Positions 16,224 to 24,422 of a stretch of 30,360 bases of DNA are shown here, one piece after another. Below the pieces are notes generated by a model. It had not been told where the DNA came from, made no database searches, and saw nothing but the letters and a program-made list of their open reading frames with translations. This stretch comes from an uncultured bacterium (lineage in GTDB: Bacteria; Bacillota; Clostridia; Peptostreptococcales; Anaerovoracaceae), in the NCBI GenBank assembly GCA_905214195.1, contig CAJMLH010000021.1, positions 1 to 30,360 of the forward strand. The letters are read 5' to 3'. Position 1 is the first letter of the stretch. Each line of letters starts with the position of its first letter. Both the position numbers and the translations under genes were made by a program.

Positions 16224-16559
16224 CTACAGTTCAAGTCCTGTAATATGATTTGATAAAATCTCCATAACCTGAAAATCTACAGCCTCATATTCTCTTTTAT
16301 ATCGTGACAAGAAGTACTTGGCTGCATTTTTTATATGTCTCTGTTTTTTCAAGTCAACAGCTTCCGCCGGACTTCCGTAATACGATGATGTCCTTGTCTT
16401 TACTTCCACAAATGCTATTACTTTATTTTTCACTGCTATTATATCCACTTCTCCGTAGGGACAGGAAAAATTTCTTTTTATGATATAATATCCCTTTGAT
16501 TTCAATATTTCTTCCGCAAGAGTTTCTCCTGCGTTTCCTATTTTCTTTTTTTCTGTCAT
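16224..16559 (-). CDS. YraN family (UPF0102) endonuclease-like protein
   Basis: 111 residues with the restriction-endonuclease-like core: GEVDII (Glu37, Asp39) and FVEVKTR (Glu52, Lys54), the classic D..ExK pattern. Cellular function is unknown; it is usually found, as here, beside comM, dprA and topA or rnhB. The start follows GGAGG. It is the first gene of the block and has a near-consensus promoter upstream. Confidence 0.93.
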   Translation of the reverse strand: MTEKKKIGNAGETLAEEILKSKGYYIIKRNFSCPYGEVDIIAVKNKVIAFVEVKTRTSSYYGSPAEAVDLKKQRHIKNAAKYFLSRYKREYEAVDFQVMEILSNHITGLEL

Positions 16560-16591
16560 TTATCCTCCGTGACAGATTCCGCTTCATTTTT

Positions 16592-16620
16592 ATTTTACAA
16601 TATTTTACATGTAATGTCAA
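16592..16620 (-). promoter_or_regulatory. Promoter of the yraN-comM-dprA unit
   Basis: The minus strand carries -35 TTGACA (16615-16620), a 17-nt spacer and -10 TAAAAT (16592-16597), with a start near 16585, about 25 nt before the yraN ATG. The stretch 16621-16773 behind it is AT-rich and shows no gene, RNA or clear repeat. Confidence 0.8.
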
Positions 16621-16773
16621 ATTATACCTTTCATGTGTTACCCTTTAATTTTTTCCAATCATTGAGCCTTTCGTAAAAAGAGCTCGTTTAATAAACATTG
16701 TGAAAACCCAAGTGATATTCTCAATCTTACAACATGAGCGTTCAAAGACCACACTGCGATATTTGACATAATT

Positions 16774-16814
16774 CAAAAAAATAAAATACCCCGATATTTA
16801 AGTAACCGGGGTAT
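16774..16814 (-). terminator. Terminator of the dlt operon
   Basis: The minus strand shows the stem ATACCCCG/CGGGGTAT (16807-16814 and 16786-16793) followed by TTTTATTTTTTT. It lies 24 nt beyond the stop codon of dltX, marking the end of the dlt transcript. Confidence 0.9.
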
Positions 16815-16838
16815 AATATTCTGTCTTTTATAAATCCC

Positions 16839-17000
16839 TTAAAATTCTGCATATGTAAACTGAGGTGCATCAGTTCCCACTGCAAAAATCGTATATCCGT
16901 ATAACAAAAGCATCATTATAAAAAATGCGCCTGTATACATAAAGAATTCCTTATCGGCATAATCTTTAATTTTTCTCAAAAAACTTGTAAGCTTCTTCAT
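16839..17000 (-). CDS. dltX: DltX, small membrane protein of D-alanyl-teichoic acid synthesis
   Basis: A 53-residue open frame, ATG at 17000 and TAA at 16839-16841. It has a charged N terminus (MKKLTSFLRKIKDYADK), one hydrophobic segment (about 20-40), and the C-terminal end PQFTYAEF. The last six residues fit FxYxxF, the motif that ends DltX proteins (FIYNEF in several Bacillota) and is thought to take part in D-alanine transfer across the membrane with DltB and DltD. It overlaps the 3' end of dltD by 35 nt in another frame, with GGATGGG nine bases before its ATG. The usual position in other Gram-positives is upstream of dltA, so this placement is different. The terminator directly after it supports a real last gene. 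Confidence 0.82.
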   Translation of the reverse strand: MKKLTSFLRKIKDYADKEFFMYTGAFFIMMLLLYGYTIFAVGTDAPQFTYAEF

Positions 17001-18135
17001 TTATTCTTACCCATCCTTTTCCTACCGGATGAACTACATCTTCCAAAAATCCCGGTGTATAGCATTGGTCAAAGAAATTGCATATTTCAACATCGTATTC
17101 CGCAGCTATTTCCTCTACACCCTTTGACACCTGTTCTCTGTTTTCCTTTGGAAATCCGGTATAATCATACCACCATCCGTTTACAGGAAGCAGCATAAGC
17201 ATTGCATCTATATCATATGCTTTGCATACATCAAGAAAAAGTCTCAAATCACCGTACTCCGGCGAATTTCCGTATGTTCTGTTTAAATCGGCATTTTTTC
17301 TGTCTTTCATAGTCGGCTCAACTTTACTCTTGAAAATTTTGTCAACCATATTAAACTGATTGTTCATCTTTCCTTGCAAAGAGGCATCGGCCTCTTCAGC
17401 CAATTTTTTCCAGTCCGGTTCTTCTCCCTTTTCAAGAGGTATATATTTATCTTTATTTTTCCCGCCTGCCATTCTCCAGAGCATTCCTACATTTATATTT
17501 TCTTTTTCTTGAGTTATCCACCCGTCAAATTTAGACTTAACCTTTTCTTCCAACGAACAATCACCATTGGTAATCAGCTTTTCTGCTGTCTTTGCCCTTT
17601 TATGAATTTCAGGGCTTTTCTTTAAAAGCTCATCTGCTCTTTTTATTATGGCACTCTTTGTTTCTTCAGGTATATCCTTATTTCTTAAAAATTCTTCATA
17701 CATACTTTCAGAAAATCTTGCCGCAAATCCCGCTGCATCTACACCCTCTGCTGCAAACCATGACGGCGAAACTATGATAACAACTTTTTTTGTCTTAAGC
17801 TTCGGAGCTACTGCTGCCAATGTTATAGCATGAGAAAGACTCTGATTCTGAGCTGCGCCTATGCACATAACATTCATATTAAGTTTTCTGAACATCTGAG
17901 TCGGATGATAAGGTGTTTTTTTGCCGTGATTAAACTCAGACGAGCCCATCATCATAAAAGTATCTTCTTCAATATTTGAGCTGACAGCTCTGTATGACAA
18001 ATCCTTTTTTGTACTTATCCATGTTCCGAATTCAGAATTATTAGTATTGAGTTCTTCGTTGGTAAAAATATGGGCAAAAAAAGCTACTCCTATAAACAGA
18101 ACAAAAGCTGTTATAAAAGCTATTATCTTTTTCAT
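16966..18135 (-). CDS. dltD: DltD, D-alanyl transfer protein
   Basis: 389 residues from ATG 18135. An N-terminal membrane anchor (about 3-22) is followed by an extracytoplasmic SGNH-like hydrolase fold, with the nucleophile serine in MMGSSEF (Ser65/66) and a C-terminal Asp/His pair in DVVHPVGKGW. DltD transfers D-alanine to teichoic acid on the outer face of the membrane. A GTG at 18144 is in frame, but TAGGTG stands at proper distance before ATG 18135, so I prefer that start. The gene follows dltC almost without gap, and its end overlaps dltX. Confidence 0.93.
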   Translation of the reverse strand: MKKIIAFITAFVLFIGVAFFAHIFTNEELNTNNSEFGTWISTKKDLSYRAVSSNIEEDTFMMMGSSEFNHGKKTPYHPTQMFRKLNMNVMCIGAAQNQSLSHAITLAAVAPKLKTKKVVIIVSPSWFAAEGVDAAGFAARFSESMYEEFLRNKDIPEETKSAIIKRADELLKKSPEIHKRAKTAEKLITNGDCSLEEKVKSKFDGWITQEKENINVGMLWRMAGGKNKDKYIPLEKGEEPDWKKLAEEADASLQGKMNNQFNMVDKIFKSKVEPTMKDRKNADLNRTYGNSPEYGDLRLFLDVCKAYDIDAMLMLLPVNGWWYDYTGFPKENREQVSKGVEEIAAEYDVEICNFFDQCYTPGFLEDVVHPVGKGWVRINEEAYKFFEKN

Positions 18136-18144
18136 GTTTTGCAC

Positions 18145-18387
18145 CTACATTCTCTTGAGAACTTGCTCTATAATCTTATTAGGCGTATCCATTTCTTCCC
18201 TCTTTAATTCAGACGGCGCCATAACTACTCCCAGTTCATCTTCTATACCTACCAAAAGTTCAGTATAATCCAACGAATCTATCAAATCTTCTTCTAACAA
18301 ATTGATGTCAAGGTCTGCTCTTACCGCATCATCTCCGCAAATTTCTTCCAATAAATCAAGTACTGTCTCTTTAACTTTATCTCTCAT
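18145..18387 (-). CDS. dltC: DltC, D-alanyl carrier protein
   Basis: An 80-residue acyl-carrier-type protein. Ser38 in LIDSLDY is the expected phosphopantetheine site; in DltC the motif is DSLDY rather than the DSLD/E of fatty-acid ACP. DltA loads it with D-alanine. The start has a perfect AGGAGG site, 11 nt after dltB. Confidence 0.96.
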   Translation of the reverse strand: MRDKVKETVLDLLEEICGDDAVRADLDINLLEEDLIDSLDYTELLVGIEDELGVVMAPSELKREEMDTPNKIIEQVLKRM

Positions 18388-18398
18388 TTTTTATCCTC

Positions 18399-19553
18399 CT
18401 AAATCAGTCTTCCTGAAAATATTAAAAATCCGAACATTACTAAATTAAATGTAATTATTCCGCTTATTATTCTATACCATTTTTTCTTTTTATTCTTCTT
18501 GTAAAATTTGGACTTTTTCTGATATATCTCCGTTAATGCAAGAAGAACACCGTGATATACTCCGTATAATATATAACACCAATCCAGACCATGCCATATA
18601 CCCATAAGAGTCATGTTTATCATGAATCCTATGCTTGCACCTGTCAGCTTGTTTTTGAACCACTTGCCTCTTATAGCTGCCATCATGAATCTGGAAAACA
18701 CAAAATCTCTAAACCAATGAGAAAGAGTTATATGCCATCTGTCCCAAAATTCTTTTATGTCAACACTTATAAACGGTTTGTTGAAGTTTTCAGGTGTTAT
18801 TATTCCAAATATATATCCCATACCTACTGCCATAAAGCTGTAACCTGCAAAATCAAAGAATAAATACAGTCCATAGCAGTACATGTATAAAAGGATCGAA
18901 CCATTCCAGTCGGTTCCCGCAATAGGGCCGCCAAGATATGTCATACCTTGGTAAAATGCTTCCGCCAAAACAAACTTATAAACCATTCCAAGCATCATCT
19001 TAAACAATCCGCTTCCTACAAGTTCAAGATATTCAGCTCTTGGCCTTATATTATACATGTCCTCATTAAATCTTCTGCTTCTGTCAATAGGTCCCGATGA
19101 CAGACAAGGGAAAAACAGCAGAAAATACAGGAAATCAAAAGTTTTAACTTCACTTATAAGGTCATCATGTATCTCAATTATAATCTGAAGAGATTTGAAT
19201 GTAAGATAAGATATACCTATAAATCCAAATATACTCTCTCCGAAAAATCCACTTATTTTAAATATTATAAGCGGCAAAAGAGACATGAGAATAAGCAGGT
19301 GAAACATTCTTTTGTTTCTGCCTTGCTTATTATGAAAATTCAACTCAATCTTTACAAGTGCCAATTCCCAGAAGCAATACAAGATGAGATATGCCATTGT
19401 CAGTGGCTTGTATATAGTGGCAAGCACTGCAAAAACGCATGTTACAAAAAAACCGTAATATCTTATGGGTTTTTCTTTGATTCCTAAAATTATGGCAGGA
19501 ATCATAAGCACGGCTGCCCACAAGAAAAAGTACAAACCTCCCATCAATGTCAT
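18399..19553 (-). CDS. dltB: DltB, MBOAT family D-alanyl transporter/transferase
   Basis: 384 residues with about ten membrane segments. The MBOAT signature is present: FWDRWHITLSHWFRDFVF with the conserved basic and aromatic residues, and the active-site histidine in LMGIWHGLDW. It passes D-alanine from DltC across the membrane. The start overlaps dltA's stop by four bases (ATGA), giving translational coupling. A second Met three codons later is a possible alternative. Confidence 0.96.
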   Translation of the reverse strand: MTLMGGLYFFLWAAVLMIPAIILGIKEKPIRYYGFFVTCVFAVLATIYKPLTMAYLILYCFWELALVKIELNFHNKQGRNKRMFHLLILMSLLPLIIFKISGFFGESIFGFIGISYLTFKSLQIIIEIHDDLISEVKTFDFLYFLLFFPCLSSGPIDRSRRFNEDMYNIRPRAEYLELVGSGLFKMMLGMVYKFVLAEAFYQGMTYLGGPIAGTDWNGSILLYMYCYGLYLFFDFAGYSFMAVGMGYIFGIITPENFNKPFISVDIKEFWDRWHITLSHWFRDFVFSRFMMAAIRGKWFKNKLTGASIGFMINMTLMGIWHGLDWCYILYGVYHGVLLALTEIYQKKSKFYKKNKKKKWYRIISGIITFNLVMFGFLIFSGRLI

Positions 19554-21028
19554 ATAAATTCAGCCTCTAATTTCTTTCTGTCTATTTTGCCGTTAGCCGT
19601 CATCGGCATGTTTTCAATAAATTTTATATTTTTCGGTACCATATAAGCCGGTAATTTCTCCTTTAACGCAGTTTTTATCAATTTGGCAGTAATATCCTCA
19701 TTATTACACTTTACAAAAGCAACAAGACTTTTTATCCTTTCACCGTCTGTCTTTGGCAGAACCACAGCCTGCTCTATATCCGGGCAAAACATCAGATTTT
19801 CTTCAATATCTCCAAGCTCTATCCTGTACCCATGGAGTTTTACTTGAAAATCTTTTCTTCCGGTACAGAAATAATTTTCACCGTCAAAATATCCTTTATC
19901 GCCTGTCTTATAAGCTCTGACTTTAGTCCCTGACTCATCTTCAATTTCGATAAAAGCCTCGCATGTTTTTTGAGCGTTTTTGTAATATCCCTTTCCCACC
20001 GTGTCTCCTGAAATAAGAATTTCTCCGTCTTTTATAAACAGTTTCGTTCCGTCTTTAGGTTTTCCTATAGGAAGAAGTTCGTTGTTTGCCAAAACATTTT
20101 CATCAATTTCTATAGCCGTCACTGCTACGGTTGATTCTGTCGGTCCGTATGTATTGACTATTTTGGCCTTTGGAAAACGCTGTGATAATTTAACTGCCGT
20201 TTCTTTTGTAAGCTTTTCACCGCAGAACAAGAATAATCTCAGCTCCGGCATAAGTTCTTGTTTGAAGTTATAATCAGACATACACATTTCTGCAAAAGAC
20301 GGCGTAGATACCCAGCAATTTATACCGCTGTTTTTCAAGGTATCAAACATAGCTCCGATATCGCTTTGCAAGCTCTTTTCCAGACATATAAGAGTCCCGC
20401 CCGATGCAAGAGAAGTATAAAGGTCCATAACCGACAAATCGAAAGAAAAAGGTGCCTGATTCATAAATGTAATATGATCAACTCCTGTTTTCCTTGCTAA
20501 ATTCATTGACCATTCGACAAAACTGCTCAAATTGCTTTCGGTGATTTCAACTCCCTTTGGACTGCCTGTGCTTCCCGATGTGAATATTATATAATACACA
20601 TCATCACCTGATACAGAATTAAATTTAGCCTGTCTATGCTCTTCACTGCATATCAAATCTATGGCAGAAGCGCTCACTATCTCATGGTTTTCTATGTTTA
20701 GAGGTTCCAGAGCTAATATGAGCTCATTGCCGAGTGCAATTGCTATCTCTTCTATCCTGTCTTTAGGCATAGAAATATCCACAGGGCAATATGCACGGCC
20801 TGACTTTGCGCAAGCCAAAAAACATACTAACATCTGTGGACTTTTGTGACCGTAAACCATTACAGGCTTATTATTATCCTTCAATCTGAGGGAAAGCCAT
20901 GATGCCAGATTGTCGGATTGTTTCCAGAGTTGACTGTAAGTCAACTCACCGGAGGATGCTTTGACAGCTATTCTTTCTCCGTTGGTTTTTACAACATTTT
21001 CAATGATTTTTAATACAGATTTACTCAT
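19550..21028 (-). CDS. dltA: DltA, D-alanine--[D-alanyl-carrier protein] ligase
   Basis: 492 residues of the adenylate-forming superfamily. It activates D-alanine with ATP and loads it on DltC. Core motifs in order are FTSGSTGSPKGVE (P-loop), NTYGPTEST, YKTGDKGYF, GRKDFQVKLHGYRIELGDIE and the C-terminal catalytic Lys481 in TANGKIDRKK. It is the first gene of the dlt operon. Wall teichoic and lipoteichoic acid D-alanylation lowers surface charge and protects against cationic peptides. The ribosome binding site is a run of nine G's, seven bases before the ATG. Confidence 0.96.
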   Translation of the reverse strand: MSKSVLKIIENVVKTNGERIAVKASSGELTYSQLWKQSDNLASWLSLRLKDNNKPVMVYGHKSPQMLVCFLACAKSGRAYCPVDISMPKDRIEEIAIALGNELILALEPLNIENHEIVSASAIDLICSEEHRQAKFNSVSGDDVYYIIFTSGSTGSPKGVEITESNLSSFVEWSMNLARKTGVDHITFMNQAPFSFDLSVMDLYTSLASGGTLICLEKSLQSDIGAMFDTLKNSGINCWVSTPSFAEMCMSDYNFKQELMPELRLFLFCGEKLTKETAVKLSQRFPKAKIVNTYGPTESTVAVTAIEIDENVLANNELLPIGKPKDGTKLFIKDGEILISGDTVGKGYYKNAQKTCEAFIEIEDESGTKVRAYKTGDKGYFDGENYFCTGRKDFQVKLHGYRIELGDIEENLMFCPDIEQAVVLPKTDGERIKSLVAFVKCNNEDITAKLIKTALKEKLPAYMVPKNIKFIENMPMTANGKIDRKKLEAEFI

Positions 21029-21035
21029 ATCTGTA

Positions 21036-21044
21036 CCCCCCCCC
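21036..21044 (-). promoter_or_regulatory. G9 homopolymer as ribosome binding site of dltA
   Basis: On the minus strand nine consecutive G's end seven bases before the dltA ATG, replacing the usual AGGAGG. It pairs with the anti-Shine-Dalgarno sequence, so it is a usable site. Homopolymers of this length are prone to slippage, which would change the distance to the start codon. Confidence 0.75.
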
Positions 21045-21082
21045 TCATATTTTTTTGTTTGAGTAATCTTTAACTCGACATT

Positions 21083-21112
21083 AGTGTACTATATGCATTA
21101 GTACACTGTCAA
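21083..21112 (-). promoter_or_regulatory. dlt promoter with overlapping inverted-repeat operator
   Basis: The minus-strand promoter has -35 TTGACA (21107-21112), an 18-nt spacer and -10 TACACT (21083-21088). It would start near 21076. A perfect 9-bp inverted repeat AGTGTACTA/TAGTACACT (21083-21091 and 21099-21107), separated by 7 bp, covers the -10 box, the spacer and the first -35 base. This geometry is what a repressor operator looks like; the shape resembles sites of GntR (YtrA-type) regulators, but no such regulator is in the window. Confidence 0.75.
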
Positions 21113-21206
21113 GTAGTTTGCAAAATTATTATGCCACAAAAAAACCGGTCTGTGGGGTAAATCGTTACAATGTCATATAATGTTAATAATATTGAAAGAT
21201 TTTACT

Positions 21207-21905
21207 CTATGCCCTTAGCATCGAGCCGAGGAAAGAGATGAGTCTTTCGCTCTTTGGATTGTCAAAAATCTCCTTTGGCGTACCTTCTTCAACAATGACA
21301 CCGTTATCCATGAACAGCACTCTGTCGGCAACTTCTTTTGCGAAGCCCATTTCATGAGTAACAACAATCATTGTAGTATGATTTTCGGCAAGCTTTTTCA
21401 TAACGGTTAAAACCTCTCCCGTTATCTCCGGGTCCAATGCCGAAGTAGGCTCATCAAAAAGCATGATGTCAGGTTCCATTGCCAAGGCTCTTGCTATGGC
21501 GATTCTCTGCTTTTGTCCGCCGGATATCTGAGCAGGATACGAATCGCCCTTGGTTTCGAGTCCTACCATTTTAAGCAAGTTATCCGCCCGTTTATATACT
21601 ACTTCCTTGTCTTCTTTTTTTACCTTAATGGGAGCATAAGTTATATTATCTTTACAGGTCATATGAGGAAAAAGATTGAAATGCTGAAATACCATGCCGG
21701 TAGTTCCATTTAAAATAAGTTCGCCTGATGTTATGTTGTTAAGACCGTTTATACATCTGAGCAATGTGCTCTTACCTGAACCGGACGGGCCTATTATAGC
21801 CACTATCTCGCCTTTTTTCATGGAAAAATCGACATTATTTACAGCAGTAAAATCACCGTATTTCTTGACGATGTTTTTCATTTCCAATATATTTTCATTT
21901 GTCAT
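21207..21905 (-). CDS. Polar amino-acid ABC transporter, ATP-binding protein (GlnQ type)
   Basis: 232 residues from ATG 21905. Walker A GPSGSGKST, signature ISGGQKQRIAIARAL, Walker B DIMLFDEPTSALD and the H-loop VVTHEMGFA are all present. It powers uptake of a polar amino acid. Upstream in-frame TTG and GTG codons exist, but GGAGG is placed for ATG 21905, which shares one base with the stop of the permease gene. No convincing terminator follows before the dlt promoter (21113-21206). Confidence 0.96.
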   Translation of the reverse strand: MTNENILEMKNIVKKYGDFTAVNNVDFSMKKGEIVAIIGPSGSGKSTLLRCINGLNNITSGELILNGTTGMVFQHFNLFPHMTCKDNITYAPIKVKKEDKEVVYKRADNLLKMVGLETKGDSYPAQISGGQKQRIAIARALAMEPDIMLFDEPTSALDPEITGEVLTVMKKLAENHTTMIVVTHEMGFAKEVADRVLFMDNGVIVEEGTPKEIFDNPKSERLISFLGSMLRA

Positions 21906-22570
21906 CACCAATCCTCCTTTGCATCATATCTGGAGAAGTGTTTTTCCAGCCTTCCTGCTATAAGCGTAAGAATAAATGTCATTATCAAATATATTACAGC
22001 AGCATAAAAGAACGGTGTAAGACTTGTCATCCTGTTTACCGCACTGTTTGTGGCTTTCATAAGGTCTACTACGGCAATCGCAGATACAAGTGCCGTATCT
22101 TTTACGAGAGTTATGGCTTCATTTACCACAGGGGGCAATATTGCTTTCATTGTCTGAGGCAATATAATATCCATCATAGTCTGTCTTTTTGACAAGCCGA
22201 GAGCATGTGCCGCCTCATACTGTCCTCTGTCTATGCTGTTTATTCCGCCTCTGTATATTTCGGCAAAATATGCCGCATAGTTAAGCACATATGTAAGTAT
22301 AGCTGTGCTCAACGCATCAAGAGTTATCCCTAAATTAAACGGGAAGAAAAAGTAGAAGAACCAAAGCTGAAGCATCAGCGGAGTTCCTCTGAAAATCCAA
22401 ACATATATCTTGCACAAAAAGCTCAAGGGTTTGAAGCGGCTGTTACTCCCCAGGGCTATAGGAAGCCCCAGGGGTAAGGATATGACGAGTGTAAATACGA
22501 ATACCTGCACCGTCGTAACCGAACCCTCGAGCATGAATGGCAAGAATTCTCCGATTCTATCCATATTCAT
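21905..22570 (-). CDS. Polar amino-acid ABC transporter, permease
   Basis: 221 residues with about five membrane segments. The ABC permease coupling motif appears as EAAHALGLSKRQTMMDIILPQ, and the amino-acid (HisM/GlnP) subfamily N terminus GSVTTVQVFVFTLVISLPLG is clear. The start follows AAAGGAA, 22 nt after the binding-protein gene, and the end overlaps the ATPase gene by one base. Confidence 0.95.
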   Translation of the reverse strand: MNMDRIGEFLPFMLEGSVTTVQVFVFTLVISLPLGLPIALGSNSRFKPLSFLCKIYVWIFRGTPLMLQLWFFYFFFPFNLGITLDALSTAILTYVLNYAAYFAEIYRGGINSIDRGQYEAAHALGLSKRQTMMDIILPQTMKAILPPVVNEAITLVKDTALVSAIAVVDLMKATNSAVNRMTSLTPFFYAAVIYLIMTFILTLIAGRLEKHFSRYDAKEDW

Positions 22571-22592
22571 TATTCCTTTGTCTTAAAAATTT

Positions 22593-23405
22593 TTATTCTT
22601 CACCTTCAACAGGTTCATATACCATTATATCTTTGCCGAACCATTTTTCACTTATTTCAGCTGCCTTACCGTTGTCTATAAGCTTTTTGATGGCGTCGTT
22701 GATTTTATCTCTGAGCTCTGTATTGTCTGAAGCACATCCTATGGTATAGAAGTCGTCTCCCAGCGAATAAGTACATTCTTTCATTTCGCCGCCAAGGTTA
22801 TTGTTAGTGTACTCACCTAAAACCTGATCCACTGCTATAACATCTACTCTTCCTGCTTTAAGATCCATAATTGCAGTGTCATACTTGTCATATTCACTGA
22901 TATTATCTTTGAAAGAGTCATAAGCTTCGTTTGCCTGAAGCATCTCAAGCGCTGCCGAGCCTGCCTGAGTTCCTATCTTAAGATCCTTAAGCTGATCTGC
23001 CGAAGTTACATCCAAATCGGAATCTGCAAGAGACATCAATACTATCTTATTGTTGAGATATTTGTATGTAAGAGCCATGCCTTCGATTCTGTCAGGTGTA
23101 ACCGACATTCCGTTCCAGAGACAGTCTACAGTACCTGCTTTAAGTTCAGCTTCTTTGGCTTTCCAGTCAATAGGCTTAAACTCGATTTTCATTCCAAGCT
23201 CTTCTCCCACTGCATTAGCAAGGTCTATATCAAAGCCTACCAATGTACCTTCTTCATCTCTGAAACCCATAGGTGCAAAAGTATCATCAAGTCCAACTAT
23301 GATTTTATCACCTTTTTCCTTTTCATCGTTTCCGCAACCGGTCATGGCAAATACACCAAATACCATAACAACTACCATAGCTATCACAAATAATTTCTTT
23401 TTCAT
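22593..23405 (-). CDS. Polar amino-acid ABC transporter, substrate-binding lipoprotein
   Basis: 270 residues from ATG 23405. The signal peptide ends in a lipobox, AMTGC, with Cys24 as the lipid anchor. The mature part is a type 3 periplasmic-binding fold (IIVGLDDTFAPMGFRDEEG.., GFDIDLANAVGEELG, DCLWNGMSVTPDR). An earlier ATG five codons upstream lies on the AGGAGG itself, so the later ATG, seven bases after AGGAGG, is the better start. Substrate specificity (cystine, glutamine, other) cannot be told. Confidence 0.94.
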   Translation of the reverse strand: MKKKLFVIAMVVVMVFGVFAMTGCGNDEKEKGDKIIVGLDDTFAPMGFRDEEGTLVGFDIDLANAVGEELGMKIEFKPIDWKAKEAELKAGTVDCLWNGMSVTPDRIEGMALTYKYLNNKIVLMSLADSDLDVTSADQLKDLKIGTQAGSAALEMLQANEAYDSFKDNISEYDKYDTAIMDLKAGRVDVIAVDQVLGEYTNNNLGGEMKECTYSLGDDFYTIGCASDNTELRDKINDAIKKLIDNGKAAEISEKWFGKDIMVYEPVEGEE

Positions 23406-23469
23406 TTCAGTCCTCCTCATTCCTGTCTATCGCTTTACTCAATTAAAACGCTAAATTGATTATGGGTAT

Positions 23470-23498
23470 ACTTTACACCAATAAAGTGAGAAAGTCAA
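23470..23498 (-). promoter_or_regulatory. Promoter of the amino-acid ABC operon
   Basis: The minus strand shows -35 TTGACT (23493-23498), a 17-nt spacer and -10 TAAAGT (23470-23475). The start would be near 23463, leaving a leader of about 58 nt to the binding-protein ATG. Confidence 0.7.
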
Positions 23499-23588
23499 GG
23501 GGTTTTTTAAAAAAATTTTCAAAGGTTCTTTTGCTGAATAATAATCTCTTTTTCAGATACTGATAGCTGCTATTTAATCGTTGATATT

Positions 23589-24422
23589 TCAATGTTTTTT
23601 AAACACGAACTTTTCTACGGCATATGCAACTCCGTCCTCCTGATTTGTTAGAGTTACAAAATCTGCACACTCTTTAACTTCATCTTCTGCGTTGCCCATG
23701 GCAACTCCTATTCCGGCAGTCTTAATCATGGCCTCATCATTAGGGCTGTCACCGGCTGCCAGCACATTTTCTTCGTCTATTCCCAGCATTTCACACAGAG
23801 CTGCTATTGCTTTAGCCTTGCTGGTTGTCTTTCCTCCTATCTCAAGATTATGAGGCATGGATGAAGTAACTGTTATTTCTTTGTTCTGATTCAAAAGCTT
23901 TTTCACTTCCGCCTTATATTCAAAATCACTGAAATGTATATTTATATTTTCTATTTCTCTTCTGTGTTCTTTCAGAAAACCGTATATATCATTTACGGGG
24001 GTTCTGGTTCTAACTATGTAATTTGCATCCATATACTCGGAACCGTTATCCCTCACATCTTCATATACCGCTCTGTCTATATAAGCCTTTCCGCAAGTAA
24101 ATACCTCTACCGGAAATTCCTTTCGCTCAGCAAGAAACTCTGCCACATTTTCAATGGCTTCTTCATCAGGATAGTCGCAATATATCTGTTCCATGTCTTT
24201 AAGTCTTGTGATATGAGCCCCGTTAGAGGTTATGATATATTCCAGACCTTTTATATCAAAAATTGCCTCAGGGAGAGCAGAAAAAACTCTTCCTGTTGCA
24301 ACTACCACATGAACGCCTTTATCAATTGCTTCTTCAAGAGTATGGCGTGTGCGTTCTGAAAGTACCGAGCCTTTTCTCAAAGTTGTGCCGTCAAGATCGA
24401 GCGCTATAAGCTTTATTTCCAT
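23589..24422 (-). CDS. HAD-superfamily Cof-type phosphatase
   Basis: 277 residues. HAD motif I LDLDGTT (Asp9 nucleophile, Asp11) is followed by ATGR, a long C2B cap domain, Lys in TTSKAKAIAALC, and motif IV AGDSPNDEAM. These enzymes remove phosphate from sugar phosphates, flavin or pyridoxal phosphates; the substrate here is unknown. The start lies directly after the stop of the MBL gene, with GGAGG inside that gene's end, so they form a pair. I see no clear terminator in 23499-23588. Confidence 0.92.
   Translation of the reverse strand: MEIKLIALDLDGTTLRKGSVLSERTRHTLEEAIDKGVHVVVATGRVFSALPEAIFDIKGLEYIITSNGAHITRLKDMEQIYCDYPDEEAIENVAEFLAERKEFPVEVFTCGKAYIDRAVYEDVRDNGSEYMDANYIVRTRTPVNDIYGFLKEHRREIENINIHFSDFEYKAEVKKLLNQNKEITVTSSMPHNLEIGGKTTSKAKAIAALCEMLGIDEENVLAAGDSPNDEAMIKTAGIGVAMGNAEDEVKECADFVTLTNQEDGVAYAVEKFVFKKH

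Noticed and set aside
21113..21206. Hairpin CCACA..TGTGG after the ABC ATPase gene as a terminator
   Set aside because: The stem is only five pairs and the T-run lies in the loop, so it is not a convincing rho-independent terminator.
23509..23528. CodY-like half site (AATTTTC) upstream of the amino-acid ABC promoter
   Set aside because: Only about 10 of 15 consensus positions match, which is common by chance in AT-rich DNA.
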